Shown here in pieces: positions 20,433 through 32,600 of a stretch of 64,000 nt of DNA. The notes beneath the pieces are model-generated. The model saw only the letters and a list, made by a program, of their open reading frames with translations, had not been told where the DNA came from and made no database searches. Source of the DNA: Rotaria socialis (Eukaryota > Rotifera > Eurotatoria > Philodinida > Philodinidae); NCBI GenBank assembly GCA_905331475.1, contig CAJNYU010000247.1:92482-156481 (forward strand). The letters run 5' to 3'. Made by a program: the position numbers and the translations under genes. The stretch's first letter is position 1. Every line of letters starts with the position of its first letter.

Positions 20433-23225
20433 TTACCCATTAAAGCTTATAATCAGAGCAAATAGATCAAGACAAAATATATAGGAAATAAGATCGCAGC
20501 CAAGTGCGTTAAATTGTTTTTTTAAATTCGGAATTTCTCTCATTTCTAAAGCATTTCCTAAAATATAAATTCGTCGAATCGGTGAATATCCTATTTTCCA
20601 TCGAATTTTATATTCTTTCAATGTATCAATTAGTCTTCGTATTGATTCGCTTGTGATTAAATTAAAAGTCAAATTCAGTATTCCAACTGGCCACCACGAT
20701 GTATTATTCATTTCGATAGTTTTATCCGACGATAATAACATTTGACAAAGCCATTGAACAAAATTATTATTAAGATTATTATAAGCTAAACTAAGTTCAA
20801 CTAAATGTTTTGCATATAACATTAAATAAGTAAATGCATCCTGTATAACTATCGATTGTTGATTATTATTCCAAGTAAGACCAATTCTTTCAAAATGAAA
20901 TACAGTTAACACAGCTGGTGTATTCAAAGATGAGAAAAATTGTTTAAGATGAATTGGACGAATACGAATATTTCGAAGACGTACATCAGATATATGATGT
21001 AAAAATGTTTGACACCACGTATATTGATCAAATATCGTACATTCGAGAATAGATGAAAGCTCGAGACGATGGAGTTTTGACATTATATTACGTGATAATT
21101 TATATAATAGACGAATATGAATATATTGCATATGACGTCTAAGAAAAAACGATTTTGGTCATGCTAATACATCGAAAATTTTCCTCTGGATTTACTCGCG
21201 CCAGATAAATTGTTCTAGAGAAGAATTTTGTATAAATTCAGCTTGTTCAACATCTGATAAATGAATACCATTGGTTAATAATGAAAACATTTTAATTGTA
21301 TCTAATCTTAAGTGTTTAAGATTGATATTTATATTTTTATGATTAATTTTAGTTTGAAATAAATGAAGAAGAAAACCAATAGAACCATGTATTAATGAAA
21401 TACTTGTTAGATTCAACGATTGCAGTTGTGATCGATTACATAGAGTAAATAGAGTTGTTTCAAGTTGAGATGAATAAATCGCAAAATTAACTAAAGTTAA
21501 ATGATGAATTTGATTCATACCTTTATGAAGAAAATTTCTTCTCAGGAGTTATGTAATTGAAACAGTTTTTTTTTCAAGTTACCTAATAAAGCAACAGCAA
21601 TCATTTCAATTGTTTCAAACGATGAAACATAATAGATGGAAAGATTTGTTAATGAATTTGTTTGATATTGTGGAGTTAAATGAACTAATAGATATTTTTC
21701 TTTGCTATCTTCAATTACTTGTTGTTTTCTTGTGGAATTCGATGTTTCTGAAGCTGGAACAACAATAGTTGTTGTTTGCTGTCGAAATAAATTACTATCA
21801 CTCGACGAAATGGGTTCTGCTATAAGATTTGTCACTGGTTGTATTCTTGTAACAGATTGTTCAGATGTCGAGATATGTCGAATGGGTGTTAGTATAGATC
21901 GACGATTTGAATATTGTTGCAAATTTCGAGATCGATTTAAATAAGGAAGTAGACGCTCATACGGTTCGATTGTTGGTCTACAATAATAGATTATTAGTAA
22001 AAGAATTTAAGATAATCGTTTCTTCGTGAAGATCAAACCTGCTATGATCAGATAATGAAGTAAGATGACTTGATTCAATAATTGGCATATCTGCTTGAAT
22101 AGGATCATCCGATGGTAGATGTTGTTGTAAAGTTGATTGTGAAAAATGATTTTCAATAGCTAATGTTGACAGAACATCTAATGAATCATGTGAACTACGA
22201 ATGGATTCAGATATGACAGCATGTGTTGTATCGGTTGAGTTGCTATCTTCGTATTCGATTAAATGATCATCATTTGATTCGAACCGATGTAGATTAGTAG
22301 AATTTTCTTGAAGTGAATGTATTTCTACTTGTAGACATTGTTGTCTCTGGCGATGAGGTAAAATAAAATTTTGTGTAAATAAATTCGATGGTTTATTATC
22401 ATTTTCATTGCTTGTTGATAAATAAGATAATGAATATGAACGTGGATAGATTAATAATGGCGAGAGAATATTCAATAAACAATAGGATGGAAATTTTAAA
22501 ACAATATTCGTAATATGACCTCGTGTTAAAATATCTAAAATAAATTTCATTCCATGATAATCACTTTCAGTTGGATAACCACTTAAGACAATATCGGTGA
22601 CATTTTCTGTAAAACATTCCATTAATAAAGGATCAATTTTTGTTAAATTCCAAACATTTGGTACAAGAATAAAACTGAAAAAGCAAATTCAATGTATATT
22701 TTCTATTCTAGTTCATCAATACCGTTTGATATATTTATTCCATTGATGATTCCAAATAATGGCAAGACTTTGATTATCATCTGATAGTCGTCTTTTAGAA
22801 CAATAGATAATTGAATCTCTTGTTAGATTATATTTTATGTGTTCAATAAATGATAAATTAACAATTGATTTCGATATATTTATTTGTGATATATGTATAT
22901 AAATACCTAACTGTAAAATTTGTGTATCATGAAAAAGATATTCGAAATAGAGACGTTTATAAGGAATATCGAATATGGATTCGTATGAATCTTTATCATC
23001 GCGTGATATGGACCAAATTAATTCGAAATGACGACGCCAAAGGTCATTTGTTTGAATGTGTCGTATTCGATAGATAAAATCGAAACGTTCGAGTTCATAT
23101 GGAGATAAATATGGAAGTATGTCACGTAAACATGAGATAGGCAATTGTTTTAAATTATTTCGATTTAAACAAGAACTTTTTAATACATTTCTAAGACATG
23201 TATCATAGAGTGTAACAACAGGCAT
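20433..23225 (-). CDS. LRRC41-like leucine-rich repeat protein, elongin BC-box
   Basis: Five minus-strand exons agree in phase: 23225-22723, 22674-22039, 21977-21583, 21520-21196 and 21138-20433, for 854 residues, close to the size of vertebrate LRRC41. The N terminus has a BC-box (TLYDTCLRNV, matching S/T-L-x3-C-x3-V), followed by LKQLPISCLRDILPYL, which looks like a Cullin-box with Ser in the usual Pro position. These are the marks of a substrate receptor of an elongin B/C-cullin ubiquitin ligase. The middle is low-complexity Ser/Asp/His-rich and likely disordered. LRR units resume at IHHLTLVNFAIYSSQLETTL, LQSLNLTSIS, LKHLRLDT and LVELSLAYNNLNNN, ending with LNLTFNLITSESIRRLIDTL. The start ATG at 23225 is the first in frame; the codon upstream used by longer reading is GTG. 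Confidence 0.75.
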
Positions 23226-24076
23226 TATTAAAAACACTGACTCACTGTTTTCTTAGAAGGTAATATTCAATTTACAAAACACAAAGACTATTCAATACAA
23301 AAAAAAATAATAATTCAAAAGCGCTTTTTATTTTCTGTTTTTGTTTTGCTTCTATAGAAAGGAAAAGTTTTCAATCATGTGTCGATATAAAATGTCTCCG
23401 ATTTGTTTACATACGACAAAACTTGTGATAAATGTATGCATTTTTATGTTATTGATCTACATCAGAGCGGAATGAATCTCTCAACAACATAATATCTAGC
23501 ATGGCATAACCGTCAGAGTTGATAGTAGTTTCATGCTGACGCTATGGTGTCAAGGATCATCGTAGGCATGTGATAGAAAACAACAATAAAATGGCAAATA
23601 CAATCATAGGATACTAGCAGAAAAGCACTCGTCTGACTGAGTGTCTGTCTACTTGTATAGTCTTGTGTATCTTAGGAAATTAACGTTATATACACAAGAG
23701 GTCTCTGCAATAGGATATTAGCGATAGTAGGCGCACTAAAATTGGTCCCTTAAGGGAATAACGGTAGAGCAACAGAACAGCCTTGACCAATCATTATTGT
23801 TGAAAAGAATAAGAATAGAACAGAACAGTTAGGAGAAGAAAAGGAGCGAAAAGAAAAAGATATCGGTCGTACGTTTATATGTGCGTATAAACAAGGACAT
23901 AGAGAAGCGTACGTCTTGTTAATCGTGATTATTATTTTTCTTTATTCATATACATCCACTCGTACCCATCTACCCTCTTTCTCTCTTGTACGTTTTTAAG
24001 AAGGTGAAATGTAAGTCAGCCTCATCGTATTGTAAAGCGAATGCAGAATAAAAAATTATTTTCTCTCCTAGAACCA
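23226..24076. promoter_or_regulatory. Shared divergent 5' region of the LRR and MARVEL genes
   Basis: No coding sequence is seen over about 850 bp. The LRR gene leaves leftward and the MARVEL gene rightward. A GTAAGT at 24011 and an AG at 24070-24071 (TTTTCTCTCCTAG) could bound a 61-nt 5'-UTR intron, or the AG could be a spliced-leader acceptor six bases before the ATG. No promoter motif was identified. Confidence 0.4.
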
Positions 24077-25352
24077 ATGGTTGCCTCGTTAGATTATGGA
24101 TATTTGTCAACACCAACTGGCCTACTAAACATAGCCGAAATCGTATGTCGAGTTTCATTGCATGTTAATTTTTATAAAGAAGAAAAAAACCGAGAATAGC
24201 TATGTTTCGGTTCAATGATCGTAACTTTTTTTTTTTTGTATAAAGATTTGAATGTTCATCAATCGAGAACATAAGAATAGAAATGTTTATTTTCATCCGT
24301 CTATGATGTAATATATAGATCAATAAACAAAGATGTAAACAAACAGTCAATAAAAATTATGTTTGATTTTTAGCGATTGATGAAGTAAATTGCTCACTCA
24401 ATTAATTAATAATGTGAATAGAGCTGATATGTTTCTAAACATTTTGAAAATTGAACACGATTTAATAGCTTTTGGGGAAAACTATAATAAATTGAATTGA
24501 ATACGAAGACAAAAAAGAACATTTAGTTATTACCGTTCATGATCGATAACTAATGACACTCAGATGGATTACCTTGATGTCACACTCTACGTGAATAATT
24601 GATTATTTTCTTTCTCAGGTTATATTAATTGGTGCACTCATTAGTGTTGCATTTACATCTCCATTATATTGTGAATTAGTCGATAACTTGAAATGGATAT
24701 ATCCCGATTTAAATACCTTAGCCGTTCGACATGTATTTCAAGTATTTACTATTCTTTGTTTAACTGTAACGATCATTATTCTTCTTGCACATTTATATGG
24801 AATACGTTATTCAGGCAAAACTTTTGCTTATTTAAATCAAACTGTAAGAAAAAAAAAGATTTAATTTATTGTTTTTTTACTGTTTGTATTTCTCTAGTGT
24901 TTAATCGCTAATGTCATTATGGCATTGATGATGCTATCAATTGGTATATGTGCTGCATTATGGGAAGATAAATTAAGACGAACACCAGGAATAATTAGAC
25001 GTGGATATTTTTCAAATAGGTATCAAATTGTTTTCAATGAAGAAACACATCCGAGACCTGGAGCTGCTGCAGCTGCAGCCGTAAGTTCATTAACGTACAA
25101 AAATGAAATCCATTATTCCATTATGAAAACATCTGCTTCTAGGCGTTTGCTCTTCTAGCTGGTATACTTTTTATAATCGAAGCTTGCACTCGACCGATGC
25201 TAAGTACTGGTGTAACACGTCTACCAACACACTCATCAGATCGACCTACTTACACAGTTTCAACCAGTACCCAACGTCCATCAAATAATAATCCAACTAG
25301 TGGCGAACGTATAATCCCTATTGAAACAACAAAATCACAAAATCGAGTTTAA
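24077..25352 (+). CDS. MARVEL-domain four-pass membrane protein (CMTM-like)
   Basis: Exons 24077-24142, 24619-24843, 24898-25080 and 25143-25352 are all phase 0, giving 227 residues. The N terminus (MVASLDYGYLSTPTGLLNIA) runs directly into a first membrane segment (VILIGALISVAF), the classic MARVEL start. Three more hydrophobic segments follow: HVFQVFTILCLTVTIIILLA, IANVIMALMMLSIGICAAL and AFALLAGILFIIEA. The tail is a Ser/Thr/Pro-rich cytoplasmic stretch (STQRPSNNNPTSGERI). By family these proteins organise membrane domains and vesicle traffic. The start is decided by the short first exon, which the open-frame view alone misses. Exon 1 is separated by a 476-nt intron. Confidence 0.8.
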
Positions 25353-25494
25353 TTTACATATCCCGGCTTTTATGTATGTGTGTGTGTGTGTGTTGAACTT
25401 TTGTCTTCTTGATTATTTTAACTGCATGTAGTTTTATCTTTTAATTTTTTTTCTACGCGCATTTTCATTTTAAGAAAATTTCTCATTTCTAATT

Positions 25495-25836
25495 ATGGTT
25501 CGTATTTCATCAAAGAAATCCTCATGTACATCACAGCCATCAATTGAAATAAATTCAACTACGAACGATCAATCATCATCAAAAATTCTTAATGTTGTAC
25601 GACAAGCATTACTCAATGCTGCTGAAGAACTTGTTTCTCAGCAGCAACAGCAGCAACAACAACTTAATGAAAATCAATTGGATAATACACTTCCATTTCA
25701 TACATTAGATATTCAGAATAGTGATTCAAATAATTCTTCACCACGAAATGGAAATAGAATAAAAAAGAAAAAACTTGTGGAGAAAAAACTTGCATGTAAA
25801 AAGAAAAAAGTTCTAAAAAACAAACGACGGAAATAA
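25495..25836 (+). CDS. Small basic protein with polyglutamine, unknown
   Basis: Single frame of 113 residues with a real ATG. The N terminus is Ser/Thr-rich; a possible helix (SSKILNVVRQALLNAAEELV) runs into a Gln8 tract, and the C terminus is very Lys/Arg-rich (KKKKLVEKKLACKKKKVLKN), suggesting nuclear or nucleolar location. The stop is embedded in AATAAA. It lies 143 bp after the MARVEL gene on the same strand. Family not recognised; a small ribosome-biogenesis-type protein is possible, but that is a guess. Confidence 0.5.
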   Translation: MVRISSKKSSCTSQPSIEINSTTNDQSSSKILNVVRQALLNAAEELVSQQQQQQQQLNENQLDNTLPFHTLDIQNSDSNNSSPRNGNRIKKKKLVEKKLACKKKKVLKNKRRK

Positions 25837-26380
25837 AATTTCGATTGTATTTTCGAATATACGAATTTTATTTGATGAATAAAAAAGTTATCAAGAAAAA
25901 AAGAAAGTAAAGATTTTGTCTGCCATTCCATCAAAGTAATTCGGCAAGAATTTTGTGGAAGTACAGTTGAGTTAGTTGGTAAAATGTGTTCATCTTTACG
26001 CGATAGAATATTCCTTTCATTAATACATCGGAGGTTATAGAGAAATAAGCCTGATAAAAGCTTTTTTTTTTCTTTTTATTAAAATTTACTTTTAACTCTT
26101 CTCTCTCTTTAGTTCACGAGTTTCAAGTGTTGGAGTTACTTAGAAACAGCTATTTTATCGTTGAGAGCTATTTCATTTTCTTTTAGGCCCTTTTCATCTA
26201 TCATAAATTTGCAAGTCAAATATATAGGAGCATCAGACATAGTTCTACTCTTGTATCATTATATATTATTTTTATCCTGCTTGCAAATCATTCTAAAAAT
26301 CTTTTTTTCTTCTTTGAATTTAATCTCTGTTGGCATAGATTGTTTATTAGAAATCTCAAACAAGAATTCATATTTTGGGT
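25829..26380 (-). pseudogene. Decayed partial duplicate of the CFAP44 3' end
   Basis: Sequence 25829-26012 matches 26487-26671 (last CFAP44 codons and 3' flank) at high identity by eye. Next, 26012-26036 matches about 27058-27082, and 26165-26380 resembles 27084-27220, both in a CFAP44 intron. The order is kept, with the part equivalent to 26672-27057 missing and about 130 bp of extra sequence at 26037-26164. On the minus strand the copied codons read ILSRKDEHILP where CFAP44 has [12 protein letters not shown]; the stop codon position has changed. This is a tandem duplication that decayed between two convergent genes. Confidence 0.7.
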
Positions 26381-26610
26381 GTAAATCTCTTGTCGAGGGC
26401 GTGAGCGTGGGCATAGAAAACAAAACTCACACTCACGTCCACCTTCAGATCCATCAACAGTCATATGCCAGTCACCCGCACACCAACGCAAATAAAATTT
26501 CTATTGTATTTTCGAATATACGAATTTTATTTGATGAATAAAAAAAAAATATCAAGAAAAGAAAAAGAGAAAGTAAAGATTTTTTCTGTCATTTCATCAA
26601 AGTAATTCGT

Positions 26611-29600
26611 TAAGAATTTTGTGGAAGTATGGCTGGATTAGGTGGTAAAATATGTCCACCTTTACGTGATAGAATAACTATTTCAGCTTTTAATGCTTCT
26701 ATTTCTTGTGCTTGTAATTGAACAAGAGTACATAGACGATCGAATTCTTCGACACTTTGTTTTGATGGACCTGTAAATTCATCAGCCTAAAGAAAAACAA
26801 AATTTCAGTTTATGACGAAAACAATAATCAATTGAACAAATAGAAAATACTAACAGCTTTCGTTTTGCGTGAGATCAGTTGTTCATCGAGAAGACGTCTT
26901 TCATCAACAATATCAGTTAGTTCATCAAGACGTTTTGTATTCGTTTTTAATAAATCAATTGTATCGTCATTTTCTTCGATTTTACGAAGCTAAAATAAAA
27001 ATTTGAATAGATTTCTTAAATATCATCGGATGTCCAAAGTCTTCGTGCGTAGTCAATATTATTCCTTAGATTAATACATCGGAACTATTTCATTTTCTTT
27101 CAGGTCTTTATAGAGGAGTAGCAGACACGGTTCTACTCGCGTATTATTTTTATTCTTTGAATTGAATCTCTGTTGACATAGATAGTTTTATAGAAATTTC
27201 AAACACGAATTCATTTTTTTCTATCTGTATGAAAAACGAAACGATTATGAACTGTCTAAATGTAAACCCTAAGTTGTTCAATCAATCATTATATACCTCA
27301 TATTGTGTCATTGTATTGTAATATTCATCACCAGCATCGTCAAGTCGTTGCTTAAGTTCTTCAATTTGTAGATTAACAATGGCTCCTTCTAGTTTTTCTA
27401 ATTGAACTAATTTGCCGAATTTCTCTGCCATTAATTTATTACATTCATCAGTTAAACGTTTTATAACTTGAGCAGCATGTTTTACTTCATGTGACAAATC
27501 TTTTCGTTCTTGTTTTCGATTTCTAAAAATATTTCAATGAAAGAAAAACCGAAATAAAATATGTTGAGCTTTGCTTTTTATTGCATATATTTACACATAT
27601 CGTTCTTTTTCTCGTTTGATTTCTGCTCTCACATCCACAATACGACTTGTTAAGCCTGATTTATTGATCCTATTAAATATTAATGCGTCCGATAAATCAT
27701 CTGGTAAATGAGTTGAACGATCATAACGAATTTGATGAGAGCGAATGCCAGTAGCAACATTAATATCATTGATCTTTCTTTGTTTCTTTTTCTATAGGCA
27801 TAAAAAATAATTGAATGATAGTAAATGATTCGTCCTGTTTTCAGTTACTTGGAAGTCAATCAAATCAGCATGTTTTGCTTTCAATTCAGCATCAACTTTA
27901 TTTGCGTAAACTTGTGTTTGTCCAAGTGTTTGTTGTAACGCTTGTAGAACTGTTTTTTCATCTGCTATGGCTTCATCTAGAATAAAGTAATGATGTTAGA
28001 TTGTGATGATAAAATAAATGAATTCAAGATTTTTACCAAGATCAAGCCGTTTTTCACGTAAAGCAACAATATCATCATACAGCTTTTGATCAAGATTTGG
28101 CGGACAAATATCAACATCAAGTTGTCGTGTTGTATCTTCATTGGCTACTTGATCTTCATCTTCATCATCTTCAAGTTCCCAATCTTCATCTTCATCAAAA
28201 TCTTGAGACATATCGTCAGCATCTATTTAAAAAAATAAAACTAAAATCTGTACATTTTTTTTTAAAGATGCGACAGTATGTAGTATTTTTCTTGTAACTT
28301 ATTTTTCATATTTGGATTGAAACTAATCGACCTATTGTTACATAGCATAATAATATTCTCACCAATAGTATATTTTTACTAGACAAGAAGCAACTTTATT
28401 TCTTAAATTTTCTGGAAGGTTAGCCCAGGCTAATCGAACAGCATTTTCATTCATGCTAACACATGACATCTGAGTATGGAGAACGATTCTCAGGCACCAA
28501 TCATCAATACATACCGTCAGCTTCTTCTCCTTCAACACGTTTCTTTCGCTTTATTTTTTTGTTCAAAACTCGAAGTAGATAGTTGTAGAATTTATGTTCT
28601 TTTGATACCATTTCATCATAACGTCCATAGATATGTTTCATTCGTTCATCTAAACTATCAATATCTTTCTTTTTAGCATCGATTTTTCCAAGGAATTCAT
28701 TGATCTAGAATTTGCAAAACAACAATTGGTTTTATTACCGAAAAATTTAATTTTACCCTCGTTTGTTCATTATCATATCGTTTTTGAGCTTCTGCTAGTT
28801 TACTCTCTAAATCGTTTTCTGTTCTTTCAAATTCTTTCATTAACATTAATTCTTCATAGAATGTAACACATCGAAGATCAGTTTCTTTAGCTCGTAATGT
28901 TTTAATTATTTTAAGATAATACAACAAGCAAACATCATTATCAAATCGATGCATTGTTTCTTGAACATTTTCAAGTATTCTATCACGTTCGAAAAAAGAT
29001 CTAAAAACAGCAAAATAAAAAATTTATATTTTTTAATTTTAGCTAACTAACCGATAGGCAAACGGATTTGATTTTGAATTTTCCTGATTTTGAATTTCTC
29101 GTAGAACACTAGCTGGCGTAGGATTACTGATGGCTTCATTCGAACGATCTTTATTAATAGCATGGGATGGTAATGGTTCTTTTAAATTCACAGACCAACG
29201 AAGATCAATCGCACGTTTTAAGGATGACGCTTGCCGAGTATTAGAACTTGAAGAGTCTTCTTCAGGCTTGGTTAAATCGCCATTGCGTTGTTCATGTTCT
29301 TCACGAAATGCTTGAATTTCTTCATTAGTAAATTGAAAACGACTAAAAATAATATGCTTCTATGAAGAGAAGGATATTTTGTTGTATTCCTAAATTTTAC
29401 CCTTCGTCTCCATCTTGAACAGGTGGTAATAGTGGAATATTGAATAGTTCTTGATGATTGGATTGATTTTGACCAAGATTTTTTAATCTTTTCAGTTCGT
29501 TATTGATTTGTTCGGCTAGAGTACGTTTACGTTGAATAAGATTCAAAACACGTTTGTTAAATTCTCGTTTATAAGTGTATGTCTAAACATAAATATGCTT

Positions 29601-32600
29601 GCAAGTTGTTTCTTTTCTATTCTTCAAAAGAAGCTATATCAGTGGTGAAAAGCGCTTTTTTCTTTTGATAGGAATTTCTGTAGAATTACCGTATATCTCA
29701 ATTTCATGATTCGATCAAGTGCGCGTAGAACAGTAAGCCGTTGTTCAAGTGGTACAACAAAATCGGCTGCTGATTTCAAGAAATAATTTCCCATATTCTC
29801 TCTTGCATAACGAATACTATCAACTTCAGTTGGATCATCAAAGCCTTCTGGTTTTTTCTTCTGATAAAGTATTGCCCACTGAAACAAAGATATTCAAAAA
29901 AAAAATATATGTCAATCTAATTCACATTGGCAAAAAAAATGTCATTTTTAAAAACCTCTTCTTTTCGTTTTTGTCGTCGTTTCGCACGTTCTTCCATTTT
30001 ACGAAGTAAACGTTCTACGCGCATTGCTTTAGCACCTTTCAATTTTGTTGTTGACGTTTTCGTATCGGTACTGCGTGCTTCTCTGTTTTCACCAGCTCTT
30101 TCGTCTATTGAAAAATAAAATAAAATCATCATGAAAAATTCTGCTTTCACTTCATTACCGGACACATCAACAGTTTCTTTTCTTTTTCCTTTATCCATTA
30201 AAGCAGTTTTTTGTCGTTCAATTTCTTCTTGCATTTCATAGAAATCCTGTGGTAATTCTAAATGAAATAGAATTAAAAGCTTTATAATAACAAATATCGA
30301 AATATTCTTCTTACCAATAGTACGAAATGTACTAACTTCCCATTGACCATCAAAACTTTTAACAGAAACAACATCTTGGACAACAGGATCGATAAACCTG
30401 AAATAGAAAAATTGATTTCAATAAAAATCAATAATGAAAGTATTTTCTACCATTGTTCTAATTTTCTTAATGCAATATTACAACGTTCAGATTCCCATGC
30501 TAATTCTTTAATAGATAAATCAACTTTATCTTGAAGTTCAGCAAGAAAATTTTCTCGAATATGTTGATCAAGAATAAAATCCTAAAGATAAATTTCGTCT
30601 TATTGACTTTACCATCTAATCTAATTACTTGACGAGCAATTTTTAGATCAGTAGGCAGTTGATCATTTTCCATTAATAATTTTCTAAACTTTCCTCTTAA
30701 ACCTTCAATTCTTTGTCGCATTTCATTTTTTAATCCTTCTGCTGTTTTTTTCATTTTATCTTGTTCAGCCTTTTGTTTTTCTTCTTCGATCGAGTAATGA
30801 TTTGGTTCAGTTATATCTTGTGCTTCAATTTCACCCTAAATAAATTCAATATAAATTCATACAATAACAAAAAACAAATTCCTTTCTATCTACCGCAAAT
30901 GCTGGCATTTTAGGTGATTCCGATGATTGTTGAAGAATATCTAAATCTCCTTTTACTACATAACCAAATATATTTCCATCGGCGCCACCAGATAATGCAA
31001 AACGATTATCAAATGATGTAACTAGATTAGTTACCGTTCCATATTCACTATCATGAGCTCCTTCCGTCCAAAAATCATTCAGTGATTCAAATACTTCTGT
31101 ACCACAGTATGGATAAATACGTATGAAACCATTTTTTAAACCAACAAAAATGCAATTTAACTTTTCTCTATCAAAAGAAAAATACGCCAAAAGGAATTTT
31201 TAAAAACAAAAGGCAATAAACTAAATGACCTAATGAGAATACTTGTTAATGGAATATCATCACCATATGCTAGATCAGTTTCGGGTACAGGTAAAGTACT
31301 TAACACAACATCTTGTCGTTCTGAATTATATTGAAAACGATCGTCTTTATTTCCAAATTGACAATGATATAAATATCCAGCATCGTAGTCATCCTAAAAT
31401 TTTAAAATATAATAAAAAATGAAAAAATCAACGATGAAACTAACCATAGAAAGCCAAAATGTATCTGGAGATGTGTACACTGCAAATAAGGCAGCACTAG
31501 GTTTTTCAGGTATATATGGTTTCCAATCGTCTTCTTTCTTTTCTTCTTCTTCCTCTTGTTCAGCTGGTTTTTCGCCTTCTGCAAAGAAACAAAAATACTT
31601 CTTTCTTTTTATACATTCGAATTTAAAAAAAAAGATATACATATATATACATGTATGCGGTCAAAATTTTAAATTGTGGAATTTATTTTTATCAATGTTT
31701 TACCATATTGCGAGTTCATGTCGATCCACATAGCCTCAGCTTCAATCCAAAGTGCGAACTACAACGATGTGCCTACTAGGAAAGATATTGCTATCCGACA
31801 CTTAGTTGCTAACAATGCTCTTATTTAGATACTAGTCAAATAGCTTTCAATGGGGAGTATGGTCATCATCACATCACATATTGAGTATATCGGTAATCTT
31901 GAACGTTCATAATTTGAGTACATCAGCAACTCTATTTACCTTTGTCTTTCTTTTCAATACCACGTAGTCGTCTTTCTTCCTCTAATTTTCTTTGTCGCTC
32001 TTCTTCTTCTTTTCGTTTTCGTTCGAGTTCTTCTTCATGCTTAAAACAAAAACATGCTCATTATTTACAAACATCAATGAATTTACATTTTAAAATATTC
32101 TTACTCGTAATCGAGACTTTATACTTCGAAAACGAAATATTCTCACAGGTAATTGTGTTTCAATCAAATACGATGTTGATGTATCGAATGTAATACCTTT
32201 TGGTCCTTCATATTCATATACAATACCATTTTTCAAACAAACAAGAAGACGAGTTTTATTCTAAGCATTAAAATAAAAAATAATTCTATGATTTTCTCTT
32301 TATTCAAACTCACATATTGCGCTGGTGTCCATGTCATAAACGTGATTTCTTCTTTTGCATTGACAAAACCAATTGGAATTAAACCTTTGGGTGTATAATT
32401 AAAGAAAAACACTGTTCCATCCGCACTCTAATGACAAATAAATTTTCAATTTGATAAAAAAAAATAATAATAACGAACTCCTGTAGCTATCCATTGATTT
32501 TGAACTTCTACAGTAATAAATGTAACTGGTTTTGTATGTGGTTTAAGAGCTTGTATCATTCGGAAATCGAATTCATATTTCTTTTCTGTTCCGGTTGGTT

